From Aerococcus tenax (lineage in GTDB: Bacteria; Bacillota; Bacilli; Lactobacillales; Aerococcaceae), in the NCBI RefSeq assembly GCF_003286645.3, contig NZ_CP127382.2:1302001-1366000 (forward strand): a stretch of 64,000 nt of DNA, read 5' to 3'. Within the stretch, counting starts at the first letter, position 1; the number at the start of each line of letters is the position of its first letter. Shown piece after piece: positions 17,951-26,987 of the stretch. The position numbers and the translations under genes are program-made. Under the pieces are notes generated by a model. The model saw nothing but the letters and a program-made list of their open reading frames with translations, had not been told where the DNA came from and did not search any database.

Positions 17951-18129
17951 TATAGCTCTGCTATCTACTTACCTTTATTAATCGGAGCTATAAGCCTCGA
18001 CTGCTGCTTATAAAATTTTAAAGATGAATTGTAACTGTTCAGCTTCTATTTTAAGCTTCCTTATAATTCATTTTCTAGTTAACTATAATCATGTATATCA
18101 ATGAATACTTAATCAAAGGAATCTTTTAC

Positions 18130-18157
18130 TTGAATATTTCCCCTAATCTGATACCAT
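18130..18157 (+). promoter_or_regulatory. Promoter for the AbiF RNA and gene
   Basis: TTGAAT (18130-18135) is followed by an extended -10 TGATACCAT, whose TACCAT starts at 18152 with 16 bp spacing. The start of transcription would be near 18164, just before the hairpins. Confidence 0.45.
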
Positions 18158-18163
18158 ATGAAT

Positions 18164-18240
18164 AGAGAAAGCGCTGGTATCTCTCAGGAGACCAGTACGA
18201 CTAGCACCTCTGTTCATATTGAATGGAGGTGCTTTTTATT
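18164..18240 (+). ncRNA. Candidate AbiF-associated structured RNA
   Basis: There are two hairpins in tandem. The first pairs CTGGT-a-TCTC (18174-18183) with GAGACCAG (18188-18195), with one bulged A and a TCAG loop. The second pairs AGCACCTC (18203-18210) with GAGGTGCT (18226-18233), with a further TTCA/TGAA pair inside, and is followed by TTTTTATT, as in an intrinsic terminator. The RNA lies immediately before an Abi_2/AbiF gene. Conserved structured RNAs are known upstream of AbiF genes and have been described as RNA antitoxins; the match here is by position and architecture, not by covariance-model search. The 3' arm carries the gene's ribosome binding sequence GGAGG. Confidence 0.6.
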
Positions 18241-19200
18241 AATAAAGAATTTAAATCACTTGAAGAGCAAATAAATCTATTAAAGCGTCGGAGATTGACT
18301 ATCGATAATGAAGATCGTGCCAAACAATATCTATTAACAAATAATTATTACAACTTGATAAATGGATATAGCAAATATTTTCAGGAAAGTACTGACAAAT
18401 ATATTCTAGGTTCCAATTTTAGTGAAATCACTTATACTAACTTTTACGACCAACAAATAAAGCATTACACGTTGAAAACTGTTCTAGAAACTGAAAATCA
18501 TATCAAATCCATAACTGCATATCTATTTGCAAAAGAATATCCAGATACTAGATATGCTTATTTAGATATTAATTGCTATGACCACACAAAAACAGTCGCG
18601 GCTATTAAAACTATTTCCAAATTTTCTGAGAAAATAAACTACTATTCCAAGTCAAGGCAACCTAGTAACTCTATTCAACATTATGTGAAAAGCTACGATA
18701 ATGTACCAATTTGGGTAATAATTAATTATTTAACTTTAGGCGAACTTCGGTATTTCATAAAAAATCTTCCTCAAAGTTTAAGAGATAAAATCGCTAAAGA
18801 AATGCGAACCTTTATTTCTGAACATATAAAAGATATTAAAGGTCCCTTTTCCATTGATATTTTTGACAGTTTTCTCGCTGCAATTAATGAACTAAGGAAT
18901 ACTTGTGCCCATGATAAGAAATTAATTGGCTTTCGTTTAAGGTCTGATATTAAATATTATGATGATTTACATAAAAAATATAATATCAAAAAAACCAGTG
19001 AAAGAAGAAGTTTCTATCACACATTTATACTGCTTCAATGCTTTACTAGCCAAATTGAATTTAATAAGTTGCATAATTCTATTTTAAAATCTTTAAAGAA
19101 TTTAGATAAAAAAATTGAATCAATAGATTTTAATATTATCCTTAATCAATTAGGTTTTCCTAATGACTGGCATAATAATTCACAAAAACTTCCTCAGTAG
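18223..19200 (+). CDS. abiF: AbiF/Abi_2 family HEPN abortive-infection protein
   Basis: A protein of up to 325 residues of the Abi_2 (AbiD/AbiF) family. The N-terminal signature is SLEEQINLLKRRRLTI...YYNLINGY. The C-terminal half has the HEPN ribonuclease motif R-X4-H, RNTCAH (Arg225, His230). Such proteins cut RNA and stop growth on phage infection, and they are relatives of the HEPN domains of Cas13. The ATG at 18223 has no ribosome site and lies in the terminator-like hairpin. GGAGG (18225-18229) is eight bases before an in-frame ATT at 18238, from which the protein would begin like other family members. Start is therefore uncertain. Its composition is AT-rich and it stands alone, with no protein antitoxin beside it. 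Confidence 0.85.
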   Translation: MEVLFINKEFKSLEEQINLLKRRRLTIDNEDRAKQYLLTNNYYNLINGYSKYFQESTDKYILGSNFSEITYTNFYDQQIKHYTLKTVLETENHIKSITAYLFAKEYPDTRYAYLDINCYDHTKTVAAIKTISKFSEKINYYSKSRQPSNSIQHYVKSYDNVPIWVIINYLTLGELRYFIKNLPQSLRDKIAKEMRTFISEHIKDIKGPFSIDIFDSFLAAINELRNTCAHDKKLIGFRLRSDIKYYDDLHKKYNIKKTSERRSFYHTFILLQCFTSQIEFNKLHNSILKSLKNLDKKIESIDFNIILNQLGFPNDWHNNSQKLPQ

Positions 19201-19409
19201 CATAAGTAACAAAATTTTCTCCCTCTAACTCGTCAAAAGAATAGAACTAATTTTTAAAGATCCTATAAAATGCTAATTTGCCTCTATTTTCATATTGTAT
19301 CTACAGAAATAGCTTCTTTATTAATAAGCCCAATTTAAGCCCAAAATCTCCATTTTCAATTCTACATTTGCAAACACTATGCCTAAAAAACTTATTGTAA
19401 CAACAAAAA

Positions 19410-19446
19410 CCGCTACCAGAAATTCTAGTAGCGGCCTTTTTTATTA
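19410..19446. terminator. Bidirectional terminator between abiF and guaA
   Basis: CCGCTACCAGAA and TTCTAGTAGCGG form a 12-bp stem with one mismatch. CCTTTTTT follows on the plus strand and TTTTTG on the minus strand, so it can serve both converging genes. The gap after abiF (19201-19409) holds nothing else recognisable. Confidence 0.85.
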
Positions 19447-19455
19447 TCTTTTCAA

Positions 19456-21006
19456 TTATTCCCATTCCACGGTTGCTGGTGGCTTAGAGGTAACATCTAA
19501 GACCACGCGGTTAATGCCATCTACTTCATTAACGATGCGACGGCTAATGTGGTCGAGGATACCATATGGAATCCGCGCCCAATCCGCGGTCATCCCATCC
19601 ACTGAGGTAATGGCACGGATAGCAATGGTGTATTCATAGGTCCGTTTGTCGCCCATAACCCCAACTGACTTAAAGCCAGGGAGAACGGTGAAGTATTGCC
19701 AAATGTCTCGATCTAAACCAGCATTGGCGATTTCTTCACGGAGAATGGCGTCTGATTCACGAACAATGTGAAGTTTTTCTTTGGTGACTTCGCCAATCAC
19801 ACGAATGGCTAAACCAGGACCTGGGAAAGGTTGACGCCAAACAATGTTATCTGGCATGCCTAATTCCGTTCCCACAGCGCGCACTTCATCCTTAAATAAG
19901 GTGTTGAGAGGCTCGATGAGTTCAAATTGCATGTCTTCAGGCAGTCCCCCAACATTATGGTGAGACTTGATGGTTTCAGCGGTTTCGGTTCCTGATTCAA
20001 TCACGTCAGTATACAAGGTCCCTTGAGCTAAGAAATCCATCCCATCTAACTTGGTCGCTTCGTCATCGAATACGGCCACAAATTCATGGCCAATAATCTT
20101 CCGTTTAGTTTCAGGATCAGAAACGCCAGCTAATTTCCCTAAGAAGCGCTCTTGGGCATCGGCTTTGATGATGTTTAAGCCGAATTTGCCACCTAGGGTT
20201 TCCATCACTTGGTCAGCTTCACCTTTACGGAGTAAACCGTGGTCAACAAAGATACAGGTCAATTGATCGCCAATCGCTTTTTGTAAGAGAACACCAACCA
20301 CGGAAGAGTCTACCCCACCGGAGAGGCCGAGGAGAACTTTCTTATCACCAACACGGTCACGAATGCTCTTAATTTGCATGTCAATGAAGTCAGCCATGGT
20401 CCAGTCTCCCTGGCAACCACAAATCTCATAGACAAAGTTTTTCAACATTTGTTGGCCATGGATGGATGAGCGTACTTCAGGATGGTATTGGAAACCATAA
20501 ACTTGGGCTTCTTCGTTCTCAAAAGCAGCAGCTGGGCTGTGAGGAGCCACACCTGTGATTTCAAAACCTTCAGGGATCTCAGCAATACGGTCGCCGTGAC
20601 TCATTAAGACGGTTTCTTTATCGGCTAAATCTTTAAATATTTTAGAATCGGTCTTTTGAATGGTCATTTCTTGTTGACCATATTCGCGTTTGTCAGAGGC
20701 TTCAACCACACCACCGAATTTCTTAGTGATTAGTTGCATCCCATAACAAATTCCTAAAACTGGTATTCCTAAGTTAAAAATTTCCTCGTCAATATCGAAG
20801 GAGCCTTCTTCATAGACTGAGTTAGGTCCTCCCGAAAGAATGATTCCCTTCACCTGCCCCTGGTCTTTAATTTCTTGAGCAGTTTGCCGGTGAGATTGTA
20901 ATTCAGAATAGACTCCCAGTTCACGAATACGGCGGGTAATCAGTTGGTTGTACTGGCTACCGTAGTCAAGAACGATGATCTTTTCTAGGTCCTTTAAGGC
21001 TTTCAT
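19456..21006 (-). CDS. guaA: GMP synthase (glutamine-hydrolysing)
   Basis: A 516-residue protein converting XMP, ATP and glutamine to GMP. The N-terminal class I glutamine amidotransferase domain has the nucleophile elbow GICYGMQLI and the His-Glu pair in GFQYHPEV. The ATP-pyrophosphatase domain has the PP-loop SGGVDSSV. The C-terminal dimerisation domain ends [11 protein letters not shown] as expected. Length is standard. An extended -10 (TGATAAAAT at 21045-21053, minus strand) lies upstream. No purine riboswitch was found in the leader. Confidence 0.97.
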   Translation of the reverse strand: MKALKDLEKIIVLDYGSQYNQLITRRIRELGVYSELQSHRQTAQEIKDQGQVKGIILSGGPNSVYEEGSFDIDEEIFNLGIPVLGICYGMQLITKKFGGVVEASDKREYGQQEMTIQKTDSKIFKDLADKETVLMSHGDRIAEIPEGFEITGVAPHSPAAAFENEEAQVYGFQYHPEVRSSIHGQQMLKNFVYEICGCQGDWTMADFIDMQIKSIRDRVGDKKVLLGLSGGVDSSVVGVLLQKAIGDQLTCIFVDHGLLRKGEADQVMETLGGKFGLNIIKADAQERFLGKLAGVSDPETKRKIIGHEFVAVFDDEATKLDGMDFLAQGTLYTDVIESGTETAETIKSHHNVGGLPEDMQFELIEPLNTLFKDEVRAVGTELGMPDNIVWRQPFPGPGLAIRVIGEVTKEKLHIVRESDAILREEIANAGLDRDIWQYFTVLPGFKSVGVMGDKRTYEYTIAIRAITSVDGMTADWARIPYGILDHISRRIVNEVDGINRVVLDVTSKPPATVEWE

Positions 21007-21200
21007 CCTAAGTTATCACTCACTTCCCTTATAATTTCTTTCTCATTTTATCAAAAACGCGCACATAATTCTAGTATTCCTTTCCTTTAATTCGGATTTA
21101 TTACTTTTTCTATCTATTTAACCGATACAAAAGGAGATCCTTTAGCGGGTTCGTCTTTTTATAAAGTATTTATTAAAATACTGCAGGAGATAATTCCAAG

Positions 21201-21230
21201 TTGTTATAATTAGGGCTTTTATTGTATGAT
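21201..21230 (+). promoter_or_regulatory. Promoter of the mevalonate operon
   Basis: TTGTTA (21201-21206) and TATGAT (21225-21230) are 18 bp apart. The leader would be about 30 bases before mvaK1. Confidence 0.6.
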
Positions 21231-21265
21231 AAGGCTATTAGAAATGGCGGAAACGAGGGAAAAAC

Positions 21266-22240
21266 ATGCGCGAAATTTGCGGCAAATCACATGGAAAATT
21301 AATTTTAATGGGGGAGCACAGTGTGGTCTATGGACAGCCATCGATTGCCCTGCCCTTTCGAGCAGTAACCATCCAAGTCAAGCTGGAACCGGCTGGTAAT
21401 TATTCCTACTTATTCAGTGATATCTATGAAGGCCCCGTTGAAGAAGCCCCCAAGAAACTTGACGCCTTGGTGGGGCTCTTTAACCGCCTCCGCCATGATT
21501 TCTTAAGCAGTCATGACCATTTCCTGATTAAAGTGAAGAGTAATATTCCGGTTGAACGTGGCTTAGGGAGCTCAGCGGCCTTATCCGTAGCCTTTATCCG
21601 TGCCTTTTTTAATTACTTAGGTAAAGATTTATCCAATGAAGTCTTACTTGATTATGCGGACTTTGCCGAAACCATTAGTCACGGGACCCCTAGTGGCCTT
21701 GATGCCCGGGTTACGGCCTATAACCAACCCCTCTACTTCAAAAAGGGGGAAGCAGCCCAACCCTTCCATTTCCATACCCCCTATTGGCTAGTGATTGCTG
21801 ACACTGGGATTTCAGGAAATACTAAGCAAACCGTAAAAAATGTCCGGGATGCCTATGAAAGCCCCTTTGCTAGCCGGCAAATTGCTACCCAAAAAACCAT
21901 TAAACATCTGGGACTTTTAACCACCGACCTGACCCAGGCCTTAAAAGCACCGCAGCCTTCCTTAGAGAAACTGGCTACTTTAATTAATGCGGCCCAACAT
22001 GACCTGGCTGCTCTCCAAGTCTCCAGCCCAGAATTGAGCTGGGGAATTGATTACATGCGCCAACATGGAGCCGTGGCAGCCAAATTGACCGGTGGCGGGG
22101 GTGGGGGCTGCTACTACGCCCTAGTCCCTGACCGTCAAAGCGGTGAAAAACTCATCCAGGCCCTAGCGGATAGTCCTAGTGCCTGTCAAAGCTGGTTAAT
22201 GCCTTTTTCAAGTGAATCAAATACAAGTGAAAAGGAGTAA
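21266..22240 (+). CDS. mvaK1: Mevalonate kinase
   Basis: A 324-residue GHMP kinase that phosphorylates mevalonate to 5-phosphomevalonate, the first step of the lower mevalonate pathway. Motifs: KLILMGEHSVVYGQP at the N-terminus, the ATP-binding GLGSSAALSVAF and the C-terminal KLTGGGGGGCYYAL. GEHSVVYG is the mevalonate kinase signature that separates it from the two following GHMP enzymes. The ATG follows GAGGG. It is first in a four-gene operon; mvaD starts three bases after its stop. Confidence 0.95.
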   Translation: MREICGKSHGKLILMGEHSVVYGQPSIALPFRAVTIQVKLEPAGNYSYLFSDIYEGPVEEAPKKLDALVGLFNRLRHDFLSSHDHFLIKVKSNIPVERGLGSSAALSVAFIRAFFNYLGKDLSNEVLLDYADFAETISHGTPSGLDARVTAYNQPLYFKKGEAAQPFHFHTPYWLVIADTGISGNTKQTVKNVRDAYESPFASRQIATQKTIKHLGLLTTDLTQALKAPQPSLEKLATLINAAQHDLAALQVSSPELSWGIDYMRQHGAVAAKLTGGGGGGCYYALVPDRQSGEKLIQALADSPSACQSWLMPFSSESNTSEKE

Positions 22241-22243
22241 ACT

Positions 22244-23488
22244 ATGGAAAAATATCGTGGTATTTGTCGAGCCCATACCAATATCGCCCTGATTAAATAT
22301 TGGGGAAAACGTGATGATGAACTCATCCTACCTATGAATAGTAATCTCTCTCTAACCTTGGACCGTTTTTATTCAGAAACCCAGGTCCGCTTCTCTAAGG
22401 ATATCGTGGAAGACTGCTTCCAACTCGATGGCGAGTGGCAAGACAACAGTGAAGTTGAGAAGATTAGCCGTTTTGTTGACCTCTTCCGTCAATTGGCCCA
22501 GGTGGATTTGGCTTGTGAAGTCATTTCCTACAACCATGTGCCCACTGCAGCAGGCTTGGCCTCATCAGCTTCTGCCTTTGCGGCCTTAGCGGGCGCTTGT
22601 AATCAGGCCCTCCGCTTGGACCTGGACCCCCTTGCCCTCTCCCGCTTAGCCCGACGCGGATCAGGATCAGCTACCCGGAGCATTTTTGGTGGCTTTGTCG
22701 AATGGGAAAAGGGAAGTGGCGACCATGATTCCCAAGCTGTCCCCTTCGATGATGCCAATTGGGATGTGGGCATGGTTGTCCTGGCCTTAAACACCAAAAA
22801 GAAGGCCATCAGTTCTAGGCGTGGGATGAAGCACACGGTTGCAACCTCGCCCTTCTATCAATTATGGCCCCAGGTGAGCGAAGAAAAGCTCCTAGAAATG
22901 AAAGCCGCTATTAAAGCTCGAGACCTGGATTGGATGGGAGAAATAGCTGAAAACCACGCCATGTTAATGCACGCCACTACCCTATCGGCCGACCCCGCCT
23001 TTACCTATTTAGAAGCAGAATCACTCAAGGCTATTGAAGCGGTCAAAGGGCTACGCCAACAAGGCTATAAGGCCTACTTCACCATGGACGCCGGTCCTAA
23101 TGTGAAGATTCTCTGCCCTTATTCCCAGTCCCAAGCGATTATCGATGCCTTGGCGCCTGAATTTGGGGCTGACCGACTAATTGCCAGCCGCCCGGGCCCA
23201 GGTATCCAATATTTAAAAGCATTTTCTGAACAGAAAACTCGCACCAAAGCTTCACAAAGCGTGAACCAAGAAGAAAGCCATGAAGACGACAAGCTAGAGC
23301 TGCTCAATGAAGAGTTGGGTGAAGACAGCTTAGACAGCCAAGAAGAATTTATGAAACGTTTAGCCAAGCAAAAGCTCACCCTGCAAGAAGAGTTAGAAGA
23401 AATTTTTAACCACTCTGCCCCTCACAACTTTTTTAGACCATCGAATCCGCTCCCCCATGATCCCAATGATTCACAGGAGGAATTGTAA
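22244..23488 (+). CDS. mvaD: Diphosphomevalonate decarboxylase with unusual C-terminal tail
   Basis: The enzyme decarboxylates mevalonate diphosphate to isopentenyl diphosphate using ATP. Family motifs: NIALIKYWGKRD, PTAAGLASSASAFAAL, RRGSGSATRSIFGGF and TMDAGPNVKILC. At 414 residues it is about 80 longer than the family norm. The extra part, residues 328-414, is acidic and low in hydrophobics (EESHEDDKLELLNEELGED), then helical and Pro/Asn-rich at the end. The catalytic domain itself is complete. The ATG follows AAGGAG. The stop directly abuts the mvaK2 start, with AGGAGG inside the tail. Confidence 0.93.
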   Translation: MEKYRGICRAHTNIALIKYWGKRDDELILPMNSNLSLTLDRFYSETQVRFSKDIVEDCFQLDGEWQDNSEVEKISRFVDLFRQLAQVDLACEVISYNHVPTAAGLASSASAFAALAGACNQALRLDLDPLALSRLARRGSGSATRSIFGGFVEWEKGSGDHDSQAVPFDDANWDVGMVVLALNTKKKAISSRRGMKHTVATSPFYQLWPQVSEEKLLEMKAAIKARDLDWMGEIAENHAMLMHATTLSADPAFTYLEAESLKAIEAVKGLRQQGYKAYFTMDAGPNVKILCPYSQSQAIIDALAPEFGADRLIASRPGPGIQYLKAFSEQKTRTKASQSVNQEESHEDDKLELLNEELGEDSLDSQEEFMKRLAKQKLTLQEELEEIFNHSAPHNFFRPSNPLPHDPNDSQEEL

Positions 23489-24610
23489 ATGGAAACCATT
23501 ATTAGTAAACGCCCAGGAAAGTTATATCTGGCTGGTGAATACGCCATTGTCCATTCCTTTCAAGGGGCTTTATTAGTAGCGGTTGATGCCTATGTCACCG
23601 TCGAATTGCGCCCCCTTGACCAAGCTCAGTCGCGCTTATCGACTAACCAGGCCCAAGAAACTTTTATCTGGACAGTTAGCGATGACGGTGAGATCTCTGG
23701 GATCCCTAAGCAATTCTTATTAGTCAAGACATTGATCCAAACAGCCTACCAGTATTTAAGAGAAAGCGGTCGTGTGGCAAATTCTTTTAGAGCCATTGAC
23801 TTAAAGATTACTAGCGAACTAGACAGTCCTGACGGAAAAAAATATGGCCTAGGCTCCAGTGCTGCAGTCAGCATCGCTATCCTAGAAGCAATTCTTAAAT
23901 GCTACCAGGTTAACCAAGACTACTCCAAGAAAGCCTATGCCTATCTCCTCTATCAGCTAGGAGCCATCGCTCAAATCAAAATCGACCTCAAGGGCTCCTT
24001 TGGCGACTTGGCTGCTTCAGCTTTTGGAGGCTGCATCTATTACCAAAATTTTGACCATACTTGGTTGAAGGAAAGAATCAAGAATGAAGGAATGAAAGTC
24101 CTAGACCTCATCCAGATGCACTGGGATGGTCTCATGATCGAACCGCTGACCCTATCTCCCGATTGGAAGCTCCATGTGGTCTGGACCGAAAAACCGAGTT
24201 CTACCGAAGCCATGTTAGCCGGTAGGTCAACAAGAAAAAAAGAGGCCCATGAGTTCTCACTTAGCGAACGCCATTTTCGCTATGCCAGTCAACAGTGCGT
24301 GATTCTAATCCGCCAAGCCATTATCGACCAAGATTACTTTGTTTTTACTAAGGCCTTAACTTATAACAGTCATTTATTGTATAACTATACCAAGCACCGG
24401 CAAAAACCTTACTTAACCGCCGCTTTAAAGTCAGCTATCGATTTGGCCCGAGCTGCCGGAGGAACGAGTAAGGTTTCCGGAGCGGGGGGCGGGGACTGTG
24501 CCATTGCCTTTAGCGACCAGCCAGCCATTGGGGAGCAGATTGACCAGGCCTGGCATGAAGCCGGTATCCACCAACTCGACTTGGGACTGTGTCCTAGCTT
24601 CATCCAGTAA
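23489..24610 (+). CDS. mvaK2: Phosphomevalonate kinase
   Basis: A 373-residue GHMP kinase that phosphorylates 5-phosphomevalonate to the diphosphate. Motifs: RPGKLYLAGEYAIVH at the start (the Gly-Glu-Tyr form typical of this enzyme), KYGLGSSAAVSIAI for ATP binding, and KVSGAGGGDCAIAF near the C-terminus. It is preceded by AGGAGG and starts immediately after the mvaD stop, so translation is coupled. Gene order places it between mvaD and fni as in other Gram-positive cocci. Confidence 0.94.
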   Translation: METIISKRPGKLYLAGEYAIVHSFQGALLVAVDAYVTVELRPLDQAQSRLSTNQAQETFIWTVSDDGEISGIPKQFLLVKTLIQTAYQYLRESGRVANSFRAIDLKITSELDSPDGKKYGLGSSAAVSIAILEAILKCYQVNQDYSKKAYAYLLYQLGAIAQIKIDLKGSFGDLAASAFGGCIYYQNFDHTWLKERIKNEGMKVLDLIQMHWDGLMIEPLTLSPDWKLHVVWTEKPSSTEAMLAGRSTRKKEAHEFSLSERHFRYASQQCVILIRQAIIDQDYFVFTKALTYNSHLLYNYTKHRQKPYLTAALKSAIDLARAAGGTSKVSGAGGGDCAIAFSDQPAIGEQIDQAWHEAGIHQLDLGLCPSFIQ

Positions 24611-24674
24611 TTCATCCACTTCTCACAAATAGGCGCCATTGACCAAATTATTCTAAAGTTTAAAGGAGAATTCT

Positions 24675-25724
24675 ATGAAGAATCGTAAAGATGACCACAT
24701 TAAGCTTGCCGATTGGCAGTATGCTCAAAGCGCTACTGATTTCGATGCCATCCGCTTTGTCCACCATTCCCTGCCCCATATTGACGCTGACCAAGTTCAA
24801 CTCAATACCCAGCTCTTCGGTCAAGAATTCCCTTTTCCTTTCTTTATTAACGCCATGACTGGAGGCAGTGAATGGACCAAGGCCATTAACGAAAAATTCG
24901 CCACCGTGGCCCGGGAAACTGGCTTAATGATGGCAACTGGGTCAGTCTCCCAAGCCATAAAAGACCCCGACACAGCCGATAGTTTCCAAATTGTCCGCCA
25001 AACTAATCCTGAGGGCTTCATCATTGCTAATGTGGGCATGAATCATGGCCTAGCAGGAGCTAAACAAGCGCTTGAAATTACCGAGGCTGATGCCCTCGCT
25101 ATTCATTTAAATACCCCTCAAGAGCTGGCCATGCCAGAAGGCGACCGCCACTTCCAAGCCGTTAGGGATAATCTCCAAGCCATTGTTGAAGGGGTTGACC
25201 GCCCAGTCATGGTCAAGGAAGTTGGCTTTGGCATGAGTCGTGAAACGATTGAGGAACTTCTCTCACTTGGTGTCAAGACAGTGGATATCAGTGGCCAAGG
25301 GGGAACTAACTTTATCGCTATCGAGAACGAGCGCCGCAGTCTTAAAGATATGGACTACCTGACGCAATGGGGGCAAAGTACCGCAATCTCCTTACTCGAA
25401 GCCCAAAGCCTAAAAGATCAAGTCGACATCATCGCTTCAGGGGGCGTAAAAACCCCACTCCATGTGGTTCTGTCACTCGCCTTAGGAGCTAAGGCAGTTG
25501 GGATGAGTGGGCAATTCCTCCATCTGGTTCTCAATCACGGCGTTCAAGAAACCATTGATTGGGTAGAAGAATTCAAAGACCAGGTCCGCATGCTCATGGT
25601 CCTAACCAATAGCCAAAGCCTTAGCGACCTAGAAAAGACTGACTTGATTATTTCAGGACCAGTAAGAGACTGGTGCCAAGCCCGTCAGATTCCCTACCAA
25701 GACTTTAGTCACCGTTCTCGCTAA
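24675..25724 (+). CDS. fni: Isopentenyl-diphosphate delta-isomerase, type 2
   Basis: A 349-residue FMN- and NADPH-dependent enzyme that interconverts IPP and DMAPP, completing the pathway. Motifs: RKDDHI at the N-terminus, FPFFINAMTGGS, the glycine-rich ISGQGGTNFIAIEN and the FMN phosphate site SGGVKTPLHV. The standard length and the AAAGGAG site before the ATG support the start. It ends the mevalonate operon. The HMG-CoA synthase and reductase genes are not in this window. Confidence 0.95.
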   Translation: MKNRKDDHIKLADWQYAQSATDFDAIRFVHHSLPHIDADQVQLNTQLFGQEFPFPFFINAMTGGSEWTKAINEKFATVARETGLMMATGSVSQAIKDPDTADSFQIVRQTNPEGFIIANVGMNHGLAGAKQALEITEADALAIHLNTPQELAMPEGDRHFQAVRDNLQAIVEGVDRPVMVKEVGFGMSRETIEELLSLGVKTVDISGQGGTNFIAIENERRSLKDMDYLTQWGQSTAISLLEAQSLKDQVDIIASGGVKTPLHVVLSLALGAKAVGMSGQFLHLVLNHGVQETIDWVEEFKDQVRMLMVLTNSQSLSDLEKTDLIISGPVRDWCQARQIPYQDFSHRSR

Positions 25725-25745
25725 TAAGCTTATTAACTAATCACT

Positions 25746-25774
25746 CCCTAGCCCCACGGTTAGGGCTTTTTTGC
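25746..25774 (+). terminator. Terminator of the mevalonate operon
   Basis: CCCTAGCC and GGTTAGGG pair (one G-T) around CCAC, followed by CTTTTTTG. Confidence 0.85.
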
Positions 25775-25850
25775 CTTATTTATAATTAATAGCCAAATCT
25801 AGCGATCAGTAATGATTGGTAATTTATTCCCAACTTTTGAAGGGGTTAGC

Positions 25851-25879
25851 TTTGCAGAAGAAGCATTATGCGTTATAAT
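25851..25879 (+). promoter_or_regulatory. Promoter of cysK-cysE
   Basis: TTTGCA (25851-25856) and TATAAT (25874-25879) are 17 bp apart. A TTAGC/GCTAA inverted repeat just after it (about 25883-25898) is a possible operator. Confidence 0.65.
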
Positions 25880-25953
25880 AGTATTAGCTACTTGCTAACA
25901 AAAAGTAAGTGACAATTTATCTTTCTATCCACAGCTTAAGGAGGAATTTTAAA

Positions 25954-26871
25954 ATGGTTTATAACAATATTTCTGAAGCAATTGGTAATACACCAATTAT
26001 TAAATTAGCACACGAAGACAAGGATTCTGCTGATATTTATGTGAAGCTAGAATCTCGTAACCCAGGTGGTTCAGTCAAAGATCGTCCCGTTAAATATATT
26101 CTCAAGAGCCTACTCGACTCTGGCGAATTAAAAGAAGGCGGAACAATTGTTGAATCTACCTCAGGAAATACTGGGGTTGCCCTTTCCATGTTAGGTGCCG
26201 CTTTCGGACTCCATGTGATTATCGTGATGCCAGAAACCATGTCGGTTGAACGTCGTAACTTGATCCAAGCTTACGGGGCTGAACTGGTCTTAACCCCAGG
26301 GTCTGAAGGGATGAAAGGTGCCGGCGAAAAGGCAGCAGAAATTGCTAAAGAAAAGAACGCTCCTATCTTTGGCCAATTTGTCCGCCATGAAAACGTTCAA
26401 GCCCATGAAGAAACCACCGCTAAAGAAATCTTAGCCGACTTAGACCAAGTGGATGGCTTCGTGGCTGGTATTGGTACTGGTGGTACCGTGACTGGTGTTG
26501 GTAAAACCTTAAAAGCCCATGACAAAAACACCGTGGTTTGGGGTGTTGAACCTGAAGGCTCCCCACTATTAAACGAAGGTAAAGCTGGATCACACAAGAT
26601 TCAAGGGATTGGGGCTAACTTCATTCCTAAGATCTTAGACCAAAATGTTCTCGACAAAGTTGATATCATTTCCAACGAAGATGCTATCCAAGGTGCTGTT
26701 CATTTAGCCCATGAATACGGTATCCTCGCTGGTTTCTCATCTGGTGGTAACTATGTTTCTGCTAAACGTCTAGCTAAGGAACTTGGCCCTGGCAAACATG
26801 TTGTAACTGTCCTTCCTGATACTGGTGAACGTTACCTCTCTACCGGAGCATTCTCAAATGACGGAGAATAA
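25954..26871 (+). CDS. cysK: Cysteine synthase A (O-acetylserine sulfhydrylase)
   Basis: A 305-residue PLP enzyme that makes cysteine from O-acetylserine and sulfide. The PLP-lysine motif is KLESRNPGGSVKDRP, the substrate loop is ESTSGNTGVALSM, and the PLP phosphate loop is GIGTGGTVTGVGKTL. AAGGAGG precedes the ATG at 25954; an upstream extension of the frame is not supported. The serine acetyltransferase gene lies downstream on the same transcript. A short overlapping ORF (26858-26971) bridges the two. Confidence 0.95.
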   Translation: MVYNNISEAIGNTPIIKLAHEDKDSADIYVKLESRNPGGSVKDRPVKYILKSLLDSGELKEGGTIVESTSGNTGVALSMLGAAFGLHVIIVMPETMSVERRNLIQAYGAELVLTPGSEGMKGAGEKAAEIAKEKNAPIFGQFVRHENVQAHEETTAKEILADLDQVDGFVAGIGTGGTVTGVGKTLKAHDKNTVVWGVEPEGSPLLNEGKAGSHKIQGIGANFIPKILDQNVLDKVDIISNEDAIQGAVHLAHEYGILAGFSSGGNYVSAKRLAKELGPGKHVVTVLPDTGERYLSTGAFSNDGE

Positions 26872-26971
26872 GGCAAGCGGTCAAGACCAGCTTCCCTCTG
26901 ACATGGAGAAAAAAAACCATCAAAATCCAGTCACAAACAGTTCCAGGGATGACCCTCCCCTCACTTCCTAA
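26858..26971 (+). CDS. Possible 37-codon bridging ORF between cysK and cysE
   Basis: The frame overlaps the last 14 bases of cysK. GGAG (26845-26848) is nine bases before its ATG, and its TAA overlaps the AAGGAGG of cysE. The peptide is polar (Asp, Asn, Ser, Pro, Lys) with no hydrophobic segment. It may only couple translation of cysE to cysK, or may be chance. Confidence 0.3.
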   Translation: MTENKASGQDQLPSDMEKKNHQNPVTNSSRDDPPLTS

Positions 26972-26987
26972 GGAGGCCATCGAAGCG

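Noticed and set aside
21007..21265. Purine riboswitch upstream of guaA
   Set aside because: The leader lacks the conserved three-way-junction core and loop sequences; only a short AAAGG/CCTTT hairpin is present.
26949..26987. Upstream ATG for cysE
   Set aside because: No ribosome site before it; AAGGAGG lies just upstream of the ATG at 26988 and the extra residues do not match the family.
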